From assembly GCA_947176505.1 (NCBI GenBank), contig CAMWQW010000003.1, forward strand, positions 62,001 to 126,000: DNA of 64,000 bases. The letters run 5' to 3'. This document shows, in pieces, positions 42,770 through 51,644 of this stretch (the first letter of the stretch is position 1; each line of letters starts with the position of its first letter). Position numbers and translations under genes: made by a program. The stretch comes from an uncultured Lachnospiraceae bacterium (GTDB taxonomy: Bacteria > Bacillota > Clostridia > Lachnospirales > Lachnospiraceae). The notes below the pieces were generated by a model. That model did not search any database. It had not been told where the DNA came from and saw only the letters and a list, made by a program, of their open reading frames with translations.

Positions 42770-43648
42770 TCACATTACCTTCTTTTTGATCTGAGCCAGA
42801 TACGCGTCATAGCCCGCGCTGCGGTTCGCCTCTTCGCCGATGATACTATGCTTGGCGATTTCCTCTTTCTGTACCGCCTCCCGCAGATACCATTCGTATT
42901 CCATATCCAGATTGCCTATGTCTAACGCCCGGTATCCTTCTAAGAACAACCGCTCTGCCAGAAATTTTGCCGCTACTCCGAGTGAGATCAGAAACAATCG
43001 GTCTTTAGAATATTCTCTGCAGCAATCCATGATTTCGTCTAATTTTCCGTAAGCGTCGCTGCTCGGTCCGATAATCCTCTCCACGCTTGCCGCGGTGTCA
43101 AGCAAGTCATTTCCCACCCCGTTGTGAGTTCTTTCGCCTTCTACCACGACGACATCTTTATTCTTCCATATCTGTCTGATTCCATCTATCTGACTGCGGC
43201 ACCTGCTTTTGTCTGCCATCGTAATATAGAATCTGGAAACTGATGTATTATAATATTCCCTGTTCAGGTTGCAATACTTCTCATAAATCTTCCGGGCAAA
43301 AAGCAGATGGTCTTTCCAAAACTGCCTGCTCTGTCTCCGGTATACGGATAAATTATCGAATATATCGGGAATCGTGACAATCAACTCTTCATGCTCATAT
43401 TGGAGCATTCTCTTTAACCCGTCGATGATTTCCGGTTCTACTTGCTGCAGCTTAAGACTCCTTCCCCGTATCATGGTAATCTCGCCGTCACCGAATCTGA
43501 TCATACTCTTATTGCCATGCGTCAGTTCCTCTATTGTTTCCTCTACCGTATGCACTCTGACAGGACATTTTTTGATACCGGCGCGGTAAAGAGTGTAGTC
43601 AATCTGTGCAAGTATGTCTTTTACGAATCTCTTACAGTCAAATCCCAT
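42770..43648 (-). CDS. GT-D-fold glycosyltransferase, SP_1767 family (DUF1792)
   Basis: 292 residues. This fold differs from GT-A and GT-B; DUF1792 proteins such as streptococcal DGT1 use an Asp-x-Glu motif. It appears here in SMIRFGDGEITMIRG as D54-G-E56. Further matches: DVVVVEGERTHNGVGNDLLDTAASVERIIGPSSDAYGKLDEIM and RLFLISLGVAAKFLAERLFLEGYRALDIGNLDMEYEWYLREA. DGT1 adds glucose to a glycoprotein disaccharide in serine-rich repeat adhesin glycosylation. This gene sits between a GT4 and the ABC flippase (one base apart), so here it may build a lipid-linked oligosaccharide. Confidence 0.92.
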   Translation of the reverse strand: MGFDCKRFVKDILAQIDYTLYRAGIKKCPVRVHTVEETIEELTHGNKSMIRFGDGEITMIRGRSLKLQQVEPEIIDGLKRMLQYEHEELIVTIPDIFDNLSVYRRQSRQFWKDHLLFARKIYEKYCNLNREYYNTSVSRFYITMADKSRCRSQIDGIRQIWKNKDVVVVEGERTHNGVGNDLLDTAASVERIIGPSSDAYGKLDEIMDCCREYSKDRLFLISLGVAAKFLAERLFLEGYRALDIGNLDMEYEWYLREAVQKEEIAKHSIIGEEANRSAGYDAYLAQIKKKVM

Positions 43649-43649
43649 G

Positions 43650-45389
43650 TTACTGTATCACTTCCTCTTTTCTTCGTCGTTCCACTTTGCCGTCGCCCAC
43701 CTCATAAATGATATCCGCATTCTTGATTGTCGATAGTCTGTGCGCGATAATAATAATCGTCTTCTTCCCCTGCAAACTGTCTATCGCTTCCATGACTGCC
43801 GTCTCGGTATCATTGTCAAGGGCTGAAGTCGCCTCATCAAGCACCAGTATCTCCGGATCATGGTACAGCGCTCTCGCAATACCGATACGCTGTCTCTGCC
43901 CGCCGGACAATCTGACACCTCTGTCACCCACAAAAGTGTCCAGTCCTTCCGGAAGACTGTCCACAAAATCATACAACTGTGCCTGCCGCAGTGCATCGGT
44001 CACCGCCTGCTCGTCGATTTCTTTCTCGCGGATACCGAACGCAACATTGTTTCTGATTGTGTCATCGGACAGGTAAATCGTCTGCGGTATATAACCGATT
44101 TCCTGCTGCCATGTGGGCAGATTCTTATAGACGTTCATACCGTCCGCGTATATTTTACCATACTGCGGTGTCAAAAGCCCCAGCAAAATATCAACCATCG
44201 TAGATTTACCGGCTCCCGAAGCGCCGATAAACGCCACCGTCTTGCCTCTCTCAATCGTAAAGTCCGCGTGTTCTATAACATTTACATCCCCGTCCGGATA
44301 GTGGTAAGATACGTTCTTGACTTCTATCTTTTCTTTAAGCTTCCACGTCTCGTCTTTTTCCTTTTTATTGAGATTAAGTTCTTCTATCTCACGCAAATCA
44401 TTATAGACCAGTTCCAGAGACGGAAGCGCATACAGTACCGCCGATAAATGCTCATTGATTTTTCCGACGGAGGGCAGCAGACGAAACGCAGCCACCGCAA
44501 AGATAGCCAGCTGAGGAACAAATTCCACCAAGTCCTTCTGTCCGAAGAAAATCTTGAAAATCACGGCAAGTAAAAGCCCCGTCATGCAGACCATTTCAAT
44601 ACTGTATTTAGGGATAACCCCTATCAAACGGTTTAAGCGCAGCACCCTGACATACTTATCAAAATAACTGTCATACTGCTCAATAAAACTTTCTTCCCTG
44701 TTTAAGACTTTGATTTCTTTGACGCCTCCGAGCGACTGATTCATCCACTGATAGATTTTCGACTTGTACTCCTGTCCCTGCCTGCCCCAGACACTGGAAT
44801 ATTTCTTTGAAATCATGGAGAAAATCGCCAGACATAAAATCAGCAGCCCCACAATTATCACGGTAATTGACCGGCTTTCAATATACAGATAAATACCGAT
44901 TGCAATGCAGACACTCACCTCGGCAATCATCTCCATCAGGTGCAGAATGCCCTTGGTAAACTGGTCGGTATCTTCCTGCATACTGCGCTGTAATACCGAA
45001 ATATTTTTGTTTAAGTGGAATGTATACGGCTCCGCCATGTACGCTTTCAGCAGATTCGTAGAAATAGTCCGCTGGATTCTGTACGAGAATTTATATATCG
45101 CATTTTTCTCCACAATCGTGTAGATATCTTTCACAACATAGATTACGATAATGCCCCCGGCGATAAAGGCAAGGAAATATTCTATATTTTTGAAAGAAAA
45201 CATACGATATACTTCAAGAAGCATACGGTTCTTCTGCAAAATACTCGTGTCCATAATCAGATTAATAAAAGGAGAAAATACCGAGACCGCTAACATTTCC
45301 AAAAAACTCCCGAAAATAACGGCTATCAACAGAAAAAACAGTTTAATTTTATCCGATCTCGTAAAAATATAATTTAATTTGCGAACCAT
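43650..45389 (-). CDS. PglK-type ABC transporter, second lipid-linked oligosaccharide flippase
   Basis: 579 residues. Membrane domain with YIFTRSDKIKLFFLLIAVIFGSFLEMLAVSVFSPFINLIMD, then ATPase: Walker A GASGAGKSTMVDILLG, signature SGGQRQRIGIARALYHD, Walker B EILVLDEATSALDND, H-loop IIIAHRLSTI. Very like the copy at 12901 in plan: same N-terminal EMLAVSVFSPF-type segment and the same ILSDDTIRNNVAFGI-type Q-loop region YLSDDTIRNNVAFGI. The two are probably paralogues with separate cargo. ATG at 45389 has GAGGA 8 bases upstream. The GT-D gene follows after one base. Confidence 0.92.
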   Translation of the reverse strand: MVRKLNYIFTRSDKIKLFFLLIAVIFGSFLEMLAVSVFSPFINLIMDTSILQKNRMLLEVYRMFSFKNIEYFLAFIAGGIIVIYVVKDIYTIVEKNAIYKFSYRIQRTISTNLLKAYMAEPYTFHLNKNISVLQRSMQEDTDQFTKGILHLMEMIAEVSVCIAIGIYLYIESRSITVIIVGLLILCLAIFSMISKKYSSVWGRQGQEYKSKIYQWMNQSLGGVKEIKVLNREESFIEQYDSYFDKYVRVLRLNRLIGVIPKYSIEMVCMTGLLLAVIFKIFFGQKDLVEFVPQLAIFAVAAFRLLPSVGKINEHLSAVLYALPSLELVYNDLREIEELNLNKKEKDETWKLKEKIEVKNVSYHYPDGDVNVIEHADFTIERGKTVAFIGASGAGKSTMVDILLGLLTPQYGKIYADGMNVYKNLPTWQQEIGYIPQTIYLSDDTIRNNVAFGIREKEIDEQAVTDALRQAQLYDFVDSLPEGLDTFVGDRGVRLSGGQRQRIGIARALYHDPEILVLDEATSALDNDTETAVMEAIDSLQGKKTIIIIAHRLSTIKNADIIYEVGDGKVERRRKEEVIQ

Positions 45390-45403
45390 TCATTTGTCCT
45401 CTC

Positions 45404-47179
45404 TTACTGCTCCGGGCGAGCCTCACTCTCATTTACGATTTCCTGTGTATATGTGTTAAAAATCCCCGTATCATCATTTCTTGCAAACAGTTTAGCAAAA
45501 ACTGTCGAATAGGACAGCGCGCAGAATGCAACCATAATGACGGCGCCCGTCCATATTTTCTTTTTCAGTTTTGCACCTGCCGGACTCTTCCATCCCTCCG
45601 CCACAATCTCACTGCGCCGCGCATGGAGCCATGCGGACCATTCTTTATATCCGCACACACACAAAGGCAAAAGCAGCGGGAAATACAATATCGCATAGAG
45701 TCCCTCCGCCTCCCAGAATAAGTGGAATACAAAGCCTCCTACGAAAGTAATCGGCAGAATCATTTCTTCCATACTACTCTTCTTGCAACGCAGAACCGCA
45801 TACAGAAAAGTTCCGGCTAAAATCCACGTCTGTAACAGATTCGCTAAGAACGTATAGACCGCCCTGCCCTTTTCCTGTAATATCCATACCGAACTCTCCC
45901 GGTCGCTCCTTCCCTCCAGTATCCACACTGACTGAAATGTGGGATTATTCCACTGTGCCGACACCTTCTTGACAAAGAAGCCCGTAGTTTCCAGTGGTCT
46001 GTGCGCCATTCCGGAAACTCTGCTTTTTAAATCGTCCATAACCGCTTCCTGTGTTCTGTCATAGTCGTAATCGTTTCTCTCATAGACGGAATTATTATAC
46101 GCATTGTACCAGCCCGGCGCGCACTTGCCGTCCTGCAGACCCATGACCACCCACGCCATCATCGGGATTCCCTTGACTTCCTCCCCCTGATTCGCGTTTT
46201 TAATAGACTGATTCACTCCGAATCTGCCGATTGCAAAGCATATGATAATCGTCAGCATGAGCAGAAGCCTTGCAAATATTTTCCTTTTCTCAGAATGCTT
46301 GTCCGCCAATAGCTTGAACAGAATATAGATAAGTTCTGCAATCATATAAACCGTATAATTAGATTTAAACACTGTAGCCAATCCGATGCTCACACCTGCA
46401 AGCAGCAAATAATGTACTTTAGGATTCGACTCATACAACAAAACCGTGTAAAAAGACAGAAGCGCGAACGCCATACCGACCACCGTTCCGTAGAGAAAGG
46501 TTGTATACATCAGAAACGGTGCAAAAAGCAGGCATAATACAGCCGTCTGCGTTTTACAACGATGCTCTTTGTCCCATAGCATACCGGCAATCTTCATAAA
46601 GAAATAGTAGGAAAACACAATCCAGACTGCGTTCACGATTTCAAACGCGATATAATTCAGACTGCCAAACAACCGCGACAATACCTGAAAATACATAACG
46701 ATTCCCATCTGAAAAGGAAATATAAACAGGTATCCTCCCGTTTCAAAGTCCGAATAGTCATGCGCATTTAATGCTGCCGCCGCCTCCACCACATGCTTCT
46801 GGTCAAACTTCGGCGGGTACTGCCCCTTAAGTACAATCAACACCGCCACAATTCCAGCCGTAATACACGCTGCAATACCGAGCCAAGGAATCCTTCGGTT
46901 GTTCTCATCCGCAGACTTGTTACCGCCTTTTGTCCGAAGCAATACAAGTAGAGACGAGAACACCATAAAAACAACAATATGTTGTACATAGTTGTCCTGA
47001 ATATAAAAAGTATGTTCCACATTAATCTCTTCTACCTGCGCCGCATTCATATAGCTGTATCTGCCAAGATAACATGTACTGAAAATACTTGCCACCAGCA
47101 GATACCCGATAATCAATGCGAACAGTATTAAGACCAGTCTTTTTATCCATTCTGCAATCTTTGCTCTTCCGGACACCAT
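45404..47179 (-). CDS. Polytopic GT-C/PMT-like membrane protein
   Basis: 591 residues with about 11-12 helices. After helix 3 the large extracytoplasmic loop includes PPKFDQKHVVEAAAALNAHDYSDFETGGYLFIFPFQMGIVMYF, and helix-loop sequences YTTFLYGTVVGMAFALLSFYTVLL and GLATVFKSNYTVYMIAELIYILF resemble GT39/PMT-family lipid-sugar-dependent transferases. No polyprenyl-sugar synthase is adjacent, but those at 8351 and 39259 could supply it. ATG at 47179 shares the last base of the acyltransferase stop (TGATG), with GGGAG 6 bases upstream. Possible role: transferring a sugar to a glycan or protein outside the membrane. Confidence 0.7.
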   Translation of the reverse strand: MVSGRAKIAEWIKRLVLILFALIIGYLLVASIFSTCYLGRYSYMNAAQVEEINVEHTFYIQDNYVQHIVVFMVFSSLLVLLRTKGGNKSADENNRRIPWLGIAACITAGIVAVLIVLKGQYPPKFDQKHVVEAAAALNAHDYSDFETGGYLFIFPFQMGIVMYFQVLSRLFGSLNYIAFEIVNAVWIVFSYYFFMKIAGMLWDKEHRCKTQTAVLCLLFAPFLMYTTFLYGTVVGMAFALLSFYTVLLYESNPKVHYLLLAGVSIGLATVFKSNYTVYMIAELIYILFKLLADKHSEKRKIFARLLLMLTIIICFAIGRFGVNQSIKNANQGEEVKGIPMMAWVVMGLQDGKCAPGWYNAYNNSVYERNDYDYDRTQEAVMDDLKSRVSGMAHRPLETTGFFVKKVSAQWNNPTFQSVWILEGRSDRESSVWILQEKGRAVYTFLANLLQTWILAGTFLYAVLRCKKSSMEEMILPITFVGGFVFHLFWEAEGLYAILYFPLLLPLCVCGYKEWSAWLHARRSEIVAEGWKSPAGAKLKKKIWTGAVIMVAFCALSYSTVFAKLFARNDDTGIFNTYTQEIVNESEARPEQ

Positions 47180-48192
47180 CACACTCTCCCTTTACTTCTT
47201 TTCATCCGTTCTATCAGATATGCCGTAATCAGCGATCCGGCTAAAGTGAACAGGAACAGCAGCATGCCGCTCTCATTACCTTCTCCCACAAATTCCCTGT
47301 AAACAAATTTAAAAGCCGTATGTACCAGATAAATATTGATGCTCATCTTCCTTAGGAAAACCGTATCCCGCTTCGTCTGTATCTGTAATGCCAGCATCAT
47401 ACAAAAGAATGCCGTCGGAAGCAGCATCAGGTACATGTCTTTCTCTCTCACGGAGCCGGCATTCCACAAATACAACGCTTCTGCATAAAAAAGTATTGTC
47501 GATAAGATAAGTCCTGAAACAACCACCCACTGTTTCATTTTTAGATTGCATCTTGCAATCCATGTTCCCATATAAACAAACATGCCGCCGAAAAAGACGC
47601 CGTTCCTACATGTCACCATGACTTTCTTGACCGCCTTCATACCCTTCCAGAGTATGCCCTCCGAATCCAGACCGGCTAAAGTCAGTCCGAAATAGCTTTG
47701 CGTTGCGAGTCCCATCAGAAACAGTATAAGCAATGTAATGGCGCTCCAACGTTCCCCCAGATATTTTCTGAGGACAAAAACAAGAAGTACCCCGACCGCC
47801 ACTGCCGGCAAATACCACAGCTGACCGTATGAGCCTGCGAAAATAAAATCCCTGACCGCCGAGAATATGCTTTTGACGAGAGATTCCTCACTGTCTATAA
47901 TCTTGCTGCTGATAATAATCGGCAGATAAATGACTGTCCAGATGCAATACAAAATCAGAACTTTCTTGGCATATTTTAAAAGAATCTCTTTCTTTTCCGT
48001 CTGTCGTGCACTCATCTGTTTCTCTAACAGAAAACCGCTCGCCACAAAGAAGAATGGAACCGCCACTCTGGCAATGACGTCAGCCGTCGCAAAATCCGCC
48101 GCGGCGTTCACTGTCTGAAGCGGATGCGTGTGCAGCACTACCACAAACAATGCCATAATGAACTTCATGATATCAATGCCTTTATACTGCAT
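47179..48192 (-). CDS. Acyltransferase family 3 membrane protein
   Basis: 337 residues with about 10 helices. Starts YKGIDIMKFIMALFVVVLHTHPLQ with the conserved catalytic His in VVLHTHP, then VAVPFFFVASGFLLEKQM and the SGSYGQLWYLPAV-like segment GSYGQLWYLPAVAVGVLL. Matches Acyl_transf_3 (OafA/NodX) O-acetyltransferases. ATG at 48192 has AAGGA 7 bases upstream and overlaps the next acyltransferase by 11 bases; the GT-C-like protein follows with a TGATG overlap. Substrate unknown. Confidence 0.9.
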   Translation of the reverse strand: MQYKGIDIMKFIMALFVVVLHTHPLQTVNAAADFATADVIARVAVPFFFVASGFLLEKQMSARQTEKKEILLKYAKKVLILYCIWTVIYLPIIISSKIIDSEESLVKSIFSAVRDFIFAGSYGQLWYLPAVAVGVLLVFVLRKYLGERWSAITLLILFLMGLATQSYFGLTLAGLDSEGILWKGMKAVKKVMVTCRNGVFFGGMFVYMGTWIARCNLKMKQWVVVSGLILSTILFYAEALYLWNAGSVREKDMYLMLLPTAFFCMMLALQIQTKRDTVFLRKMSINIYLVHTAFKFVYREFVGEGNESGMLLFLFTLAGSLITAYLIERMKRSKGRV

Positions 48193-49258
48193 GTTGTTTC
48201 CTTTCCGCCTCTTTCATATCCTTGTCCGATTTCCTCAGACACTTGCCGTACAATTTCTGTTCTGCCGGCAGTAAAATCTTGATAATAACCACCGTCATCA
48301 CCGCCGCATAGACAAGCACAGAAAGTTCGCCTGTGACCTCTATCTTAAGCGACACAAGCCCTGCTGCCGTGCCGAGTAATGTTTTGACAATATTCTCGTT
48401 ACCGCAAAGCCACAATGTCTGCGTTCCGGCATATGACAGGAAGTGAAATCCTTCCAACAGCTTCGCCAAAATCAGGTTGAAACCGATTAACAGCACCGCG
48501 CGCACTACCGGATAGATAATGCCTGCCACCGGAACTACTCTGCAGAACAAGCTTCCGGCAATATCCTCCTGCAGATATATTGATACGGCATATCCGGTCA
48601 ACAAGACCGCGCCTGTAAAGAACAGATATCTTCTCTTCCGCGTCCGGTCATATCCGTTTTGCTCATTTCCGGCAGGGATAAGCTTGTTCCTCAAAATATG
48701 CCCAAGGGCATAATAAATCATATAATAACATGCCGAATCAATGTTCCAAAACCATGACGGCTCCACATCCGGCTGGTTTGGAAACAGCGTAACCGATATC
48801 AAGTACAAGACAGCCGCTGCAACAACTGCCGGAATATCCTTCCTGCACACTCTGCGCAGCACATCAAACAGCACGCCGGTGCAGAATATACACGGAAAAA
48901 ACCACAAAGCCGCTACCGGCATATGATTTCGCACTCCCCATATAAACTGCTTCACATATTTCAGATAAGTGATCATATCATCGCCCGAAGTCAGAATCAT
49001 CACAGCCATGTTAATAATCACGAAGAACATATATGGGAGCATAATCTGCATAAAACGTTTCTTCACCGCATCTTTGAAACTCAGCTTGTCCAAGTTCCCC
49101 GCAAAAATACCTGACGCAAAGAAGAACAAGGGGACATGATAACAAAATACAAAGCCATACAGTCTGCCGCCTGCGGTGCCGAAATGTCCGCAGAAAACCG
49201 CAATCATACCCAACAGCTTTACAATATCAATCCACTCTACCCTTGCTTTCTTTGTCAT
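48182..49258 (-). CDS. Acyltransferase family 3 membrane protein (NolL-like)
   Basis: 358 residues with about 10 helices. Starts VEWIDIVKLLGMIAVFCGHFGTAGG (His in FCGHF), then GFVFCYHVPLFFFASGIFAG and HMPVAALWFFPCIFCTGVLF. Same family as the genes at 37948 and 47179, and closer to 37948 in the H-x-x-x-F-F pattern. The C-terminal tail is basic and cytoplasmic. ATG at 49258 has AAAGGA 8 bases upstream. The gene follows the radical SAM gene by 20 bases and overlaps the following acyltransferase. Two adjacent acyltransferases suggest two separate O-acetyl positions. Confidence 0.88.
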   Translation of the reverse strand: MTKKARVEWIDIVKLLGMIAVFCGHFGTAGGRLYGFVFCYHVPLFFFASGIFAGNLDKLSFKDAVKKRFMQIMLPYMFFVIINMAVMILTSGDDMITYLKYVKQFIWGVRNHMPVAALWFFPCIFCTGVLFDVLRRVCRKDIPAVVAAAVLYLISVTLFPNQPDVEPSWFWNIDSACYYMIYYALGHILRNKLIPAGNEQNGYDRTRKRRYLFFTGAVLLTGYAVSIYLQEDIAGSLFCRVVPVAGIIYPVVRAVLLIGFNLILAKLLEGFHFLSYAGTQTLWLCGNENIVKTLLGTAAGLVSLKIEVTGELSVLVYAAVMTVVIIKILLPAEQKLYGKCLRKSDKDMKEAERKQHAV

Positions 49259-49278
49259 CCTGTGTTCCTTTAGTATCT

Positions 49279-50286
49279 TCAGCTTTCCTTGATAAACTTA
49301 TTTTCTTTCAGGCTGTACTTCCCGCCCCTTAAGAACTTATGCTTCACTACCCACCAGCCGGGCACCCAGATATACTTGTGCATTGCCGGTGATGCAGAAC
49401 CGATCATCCAGCAATTTCTATCGCATTTCTTCGTACATTCTCTTACCTGCTGCGCCTGCGCGGAATTCCACAGTTCATCCCAAGTCTGTTCTTTCAAGTT
49501 CCCCATAACAGCCTTCTTCTCCATACCGTTACAGGGAATAACATCGCAGAACGGATCGATAAAAAATGCGTTCTTAGACATATCGCAGGGCAGAAGTCTC
49601 TTGTTTCCGTAAATATAATTGATCAGCCCGTGATTAAAGTAGGCGCGGAACCACTTCTTCGGCGACTTACTCTTTAACAGTTCGTTGATCAGCTTCTCAA
49701 AATTCTGTGCCACTTTGTATTTATCATCAATCTTGTTGTCCGTCTTTCTGAAATAAAAGGAATTGTGCAGCGTAGCCGTGGCAAACTCCATCCCCATATC
49801 ATTGGCAATATTGTAAAGCGGCACCAGATCCTCGCAGTTCATATCCTGCACCGTCATCCCGAATCCCACATCCGGATGTCCCATCTCAACCAGCGTTTTT
49901 AACGTCTTATATCCTCTGTTAAATCCGTCGGGTATCCCTCTGATAGCATCATTCGTCTCCTGCAAACCTTCTATGCTGATACGGATGCCCACCTTCGGAA
50001 ATTCCCTGCACAGCGCAATAATCCTCTCCGTGAAATATCCGTTGGTAGATATGACAATTCTGTCAGATTTCTTATATAATTCCCTGACAATATCGGGAAT
50101 GTCCTGTCTGATAAAAGGCTCTCCTCCCGTAATATTAGTAAAAGCCATCTCCGGCAGCTTCTTGATGTCTTCCAGTGTGATTTCTTCATCCGGTCTTGTC
50201 GGATCCTTGAAGCAGTCACACATATTGCACCGGGCATTACACCTGTAAGTCACGATGACGGTGCCGTATAAAGTTCTTCTTGACAT
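49279..50286 (-). CDS. Radical SAM protein with SPASM-like C-terminus
   Basis: 335 residues. The Cys-x3-Cys-x2-Cys cluster is TYRCNARCNMCDC (C16, C20, C23), followed by SAM-binding FTNITGGEPFIRQDIP and VISTNGYFTERI and IRISIEGLQETNDAIRG. The C-terminal portion has cysteines in LLPCDMSKNAFFIDPFCDVIPCNGME and ECTKKCDRNCWMIG, consistent with an additional SPASM-type iron-sulfur cluster. Family members modify peptides or sugars, for example dehydrogenation or epimerisation; in glycan loci their function is mostly unknown. ATG at 50286 has AAGGAG 8 bases upstream. A long stem-loop precedes it (50349-50394). Confidence 0.92.
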   Translation of the reverse strand: MSRRTLYGTVIVTYRCNARCNMCDCFKDPTRPDEEITLEDIKKLPEMAFTNITGGEPFIRQDIPDIVRELYKKSDRIVISTNGYFTERIIALCREFPKVGIRISIEGLQETNDAIRGIPDGFNRGYKTLKTLVEMGHPDVGFGMTVQDMNCEDLVPLYNIANDMGMEFATATLHNSFYFRKTDNKIDDKYKVAQNFEKLINELLKSKSPKKWFRAYFNHGLINYIYGNKRLLPCDMSKNAFFIDPFCDVIPCNGMEKKAVMGNLKEQTWDELWNSAQAQQVRECTKKCDRNCWMIGSASPAMHKYIWVPGWWVVKHKFLRGGKYSLKENKFIKES

Positions 50287-50348
50287 GATTAATACTCCTT
50301 ATCAAACCTGCTCAAATCGGATGCTTCGCAGGACGTTCGTCATGTATC

Positions 50349-50394
50349 ATGTATATAGATGAAATCATGCAGGCACGATTTCATCTATATACAT
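50349..50394 (-). promoter_or_regulatory. Perfect 18-bp inverted repeat overlapping the end of a GT4 gene
   Basis: Arms at 50349-50366 and 50377-50394 pair perfectly; loop is 10 bases (50367-50376). On the transcript the first arm holds the last codons (Val-Tyr-Arg) and stop of the GT4 gene. The stem is A/U-rich and no U-run follows (the next bases are GATACATGACG), so it is not a typical terminator. It lies in the 94-base gap before the radical SAM gene and could be a stability or attenuation element. Confidence 0.6.
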
Positions 50395-51592
50395 TCCTCA
50401 CTATTTTAGCACAATATTCCTCAATTGTATCGAAATTTATACTTTTACAGTTTTCTCTGTACTTGCGGCATAATTCCGGGTCATTCCACAAATCTCTGAT
50501 ATGCTCCGTTAGTTCCTGAGCATCTCCGCCTCTGAACAAATCGCCTGTCACGCCAGCCTGTACCAGCTCCGGCGCTCCGCCAAGGTCGGAAGCAAGCACG
50601 GGTGTTCCGTACATCTGCGACTCCATCACGGAAAACGGACAGTTCTCATACCACTCGGAAGGATATACACTAAACCGTGCCCCCGCAATCAGCTTCCGCA
50701 GCGCCTTTCCGGTCATAAAACCGCGGTTTTCCACGTTGGAGACTCCCTTTATCTCCTCTTCCAAGGGACCTGTTCCGGCAAAGATAAAGGGAATCTGCGG
50801 CAGAGCCCGACATGCTTCCAGCAACGTTCCTATCCCCTTTTCCTCCGAAAACCGTCCGAAGTACACAACATAGTCTTTCTTACCGTCGTGATCGCCTTTG
50901 CACTCTGCTTCATCCACATCGATAAAGTTATGCATCATGACCGTCCTTTCCGCTAACAGCGGATCGGTATCAAGCTGTTTCTTCATAAATTCGCTGGGAC
51001 ACACAATCACGTCTACCATGCCATATGTCCCTCGCTTAGCATAATATTTCGCCTCTATCGTCCCCAGCATACTCTTTAAACGTGAACCATGAATGCATCG
51101 GTTCTTACTGCACTGTCCGAAGTTACCGCCGCGGCAGGCAAAACAAATCTCCCCTGTCGCCGGAATCCGCATCATGTGATTCGGGCATACCCACTGATAA
51201 TCATGCGCCGTAAAGACAATCTTGATTTTGTGTCCGTGCTTCCTCTCATAGGAACGAACCGCATAAATCACGGACGGAGTCAACTGGAAATTAATATTAT
51301 TTAAATGCACAATATCCGGCTGAAAATCTTCCAGCACAAGACGCATTTTCTTCTTTGCTTCCATGGAATAAATAATGCGAAACGGATAAAACACTTTCCG
51401 CAATCCGCCTCCGTGGAAATCCATATCGGAAGTGTAGATCCCTGCACGGTTTCCCACTATTCTGCCTTCGTGCTCCATACCGAAATACTGCACCTCATGT
51501 CCCGTCTTCTGCAATTGCCCGCCAAGTTTAAAGATATAAGTCTCCGAACCCCCGTTGGGATGGAGAAACTTATTCACCATCAATATCTTCAT
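50381..51592 (-). CDS. GT4 glycosyltransferase
   Basis: 403 residues. N-terminus MKILMVNKFLHPNGGSETYIFKLGGQLQKTGHEVQYFGM; internal Cys-rich segment GEICFACRGGNFGQCSKNRCIHG (about 155-178) seen in a subset of GT4 enzymes; donor domain DYVVYFGRFSEEKGIGTLLEACRALP, FIFAGTGPLEEEI and YPSEWYENCPFSVMESQMYGTPVLASDLGGAPELV. ATG at 51592 with AGGGAA just upstream was chosen over the frame open to 51628. Its last codons form part of a stem-loop. Acceptor and donor unknown. Confidence 0.92.
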   Translation of the reverse strand: MKILMVNKFLHPNGGSETYIFKLGGQLQKTGHEVQYFGMEHEGRIVGNRAGIYTSDMDFHGGGLRKVFYPFRIIYSMEAKKKMRLVLEDFQPDIVHLNNINFQLTPSVIYAVRSYERKHGHKIKIVFTAHDYQWVCPNHMMRIPATGEICFACRGGNFGQCSKNRCIHGSRLKSMLGTIEAKYYAKRGTYGMVDVIVCPSEFMKKQLDTDPLLAERTVMMHNFIDVDEAECKGDHDGKKDYVVYFGRFSEEKGIGTLLEACRALPQIPFIFAGTGPLEEEIKGVSNVENRGFMTGKALRKLIAGARFSVYPSEWYENCPFSVMESQMYGTPVLASDLGGAPELVQAGVTGDLFRGGDAQELTEHIRDLWNDPELCRKYRENCKSINFDTIEEYCAKIVRNVYR

Positions 51593-51644
51593 GTTTCCCT
51601 CTGTCTCCTGCCAAACAACCGGCTGCACCGCATCTGCAAACTGC

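Noticed and set aside
50287-50400. Intrinsic terminator at the 18-bp hairpin
   Set aside because: No U-run on the transcript side, stem is A/U-rich and the first arm is coding; listed only as a structured element.
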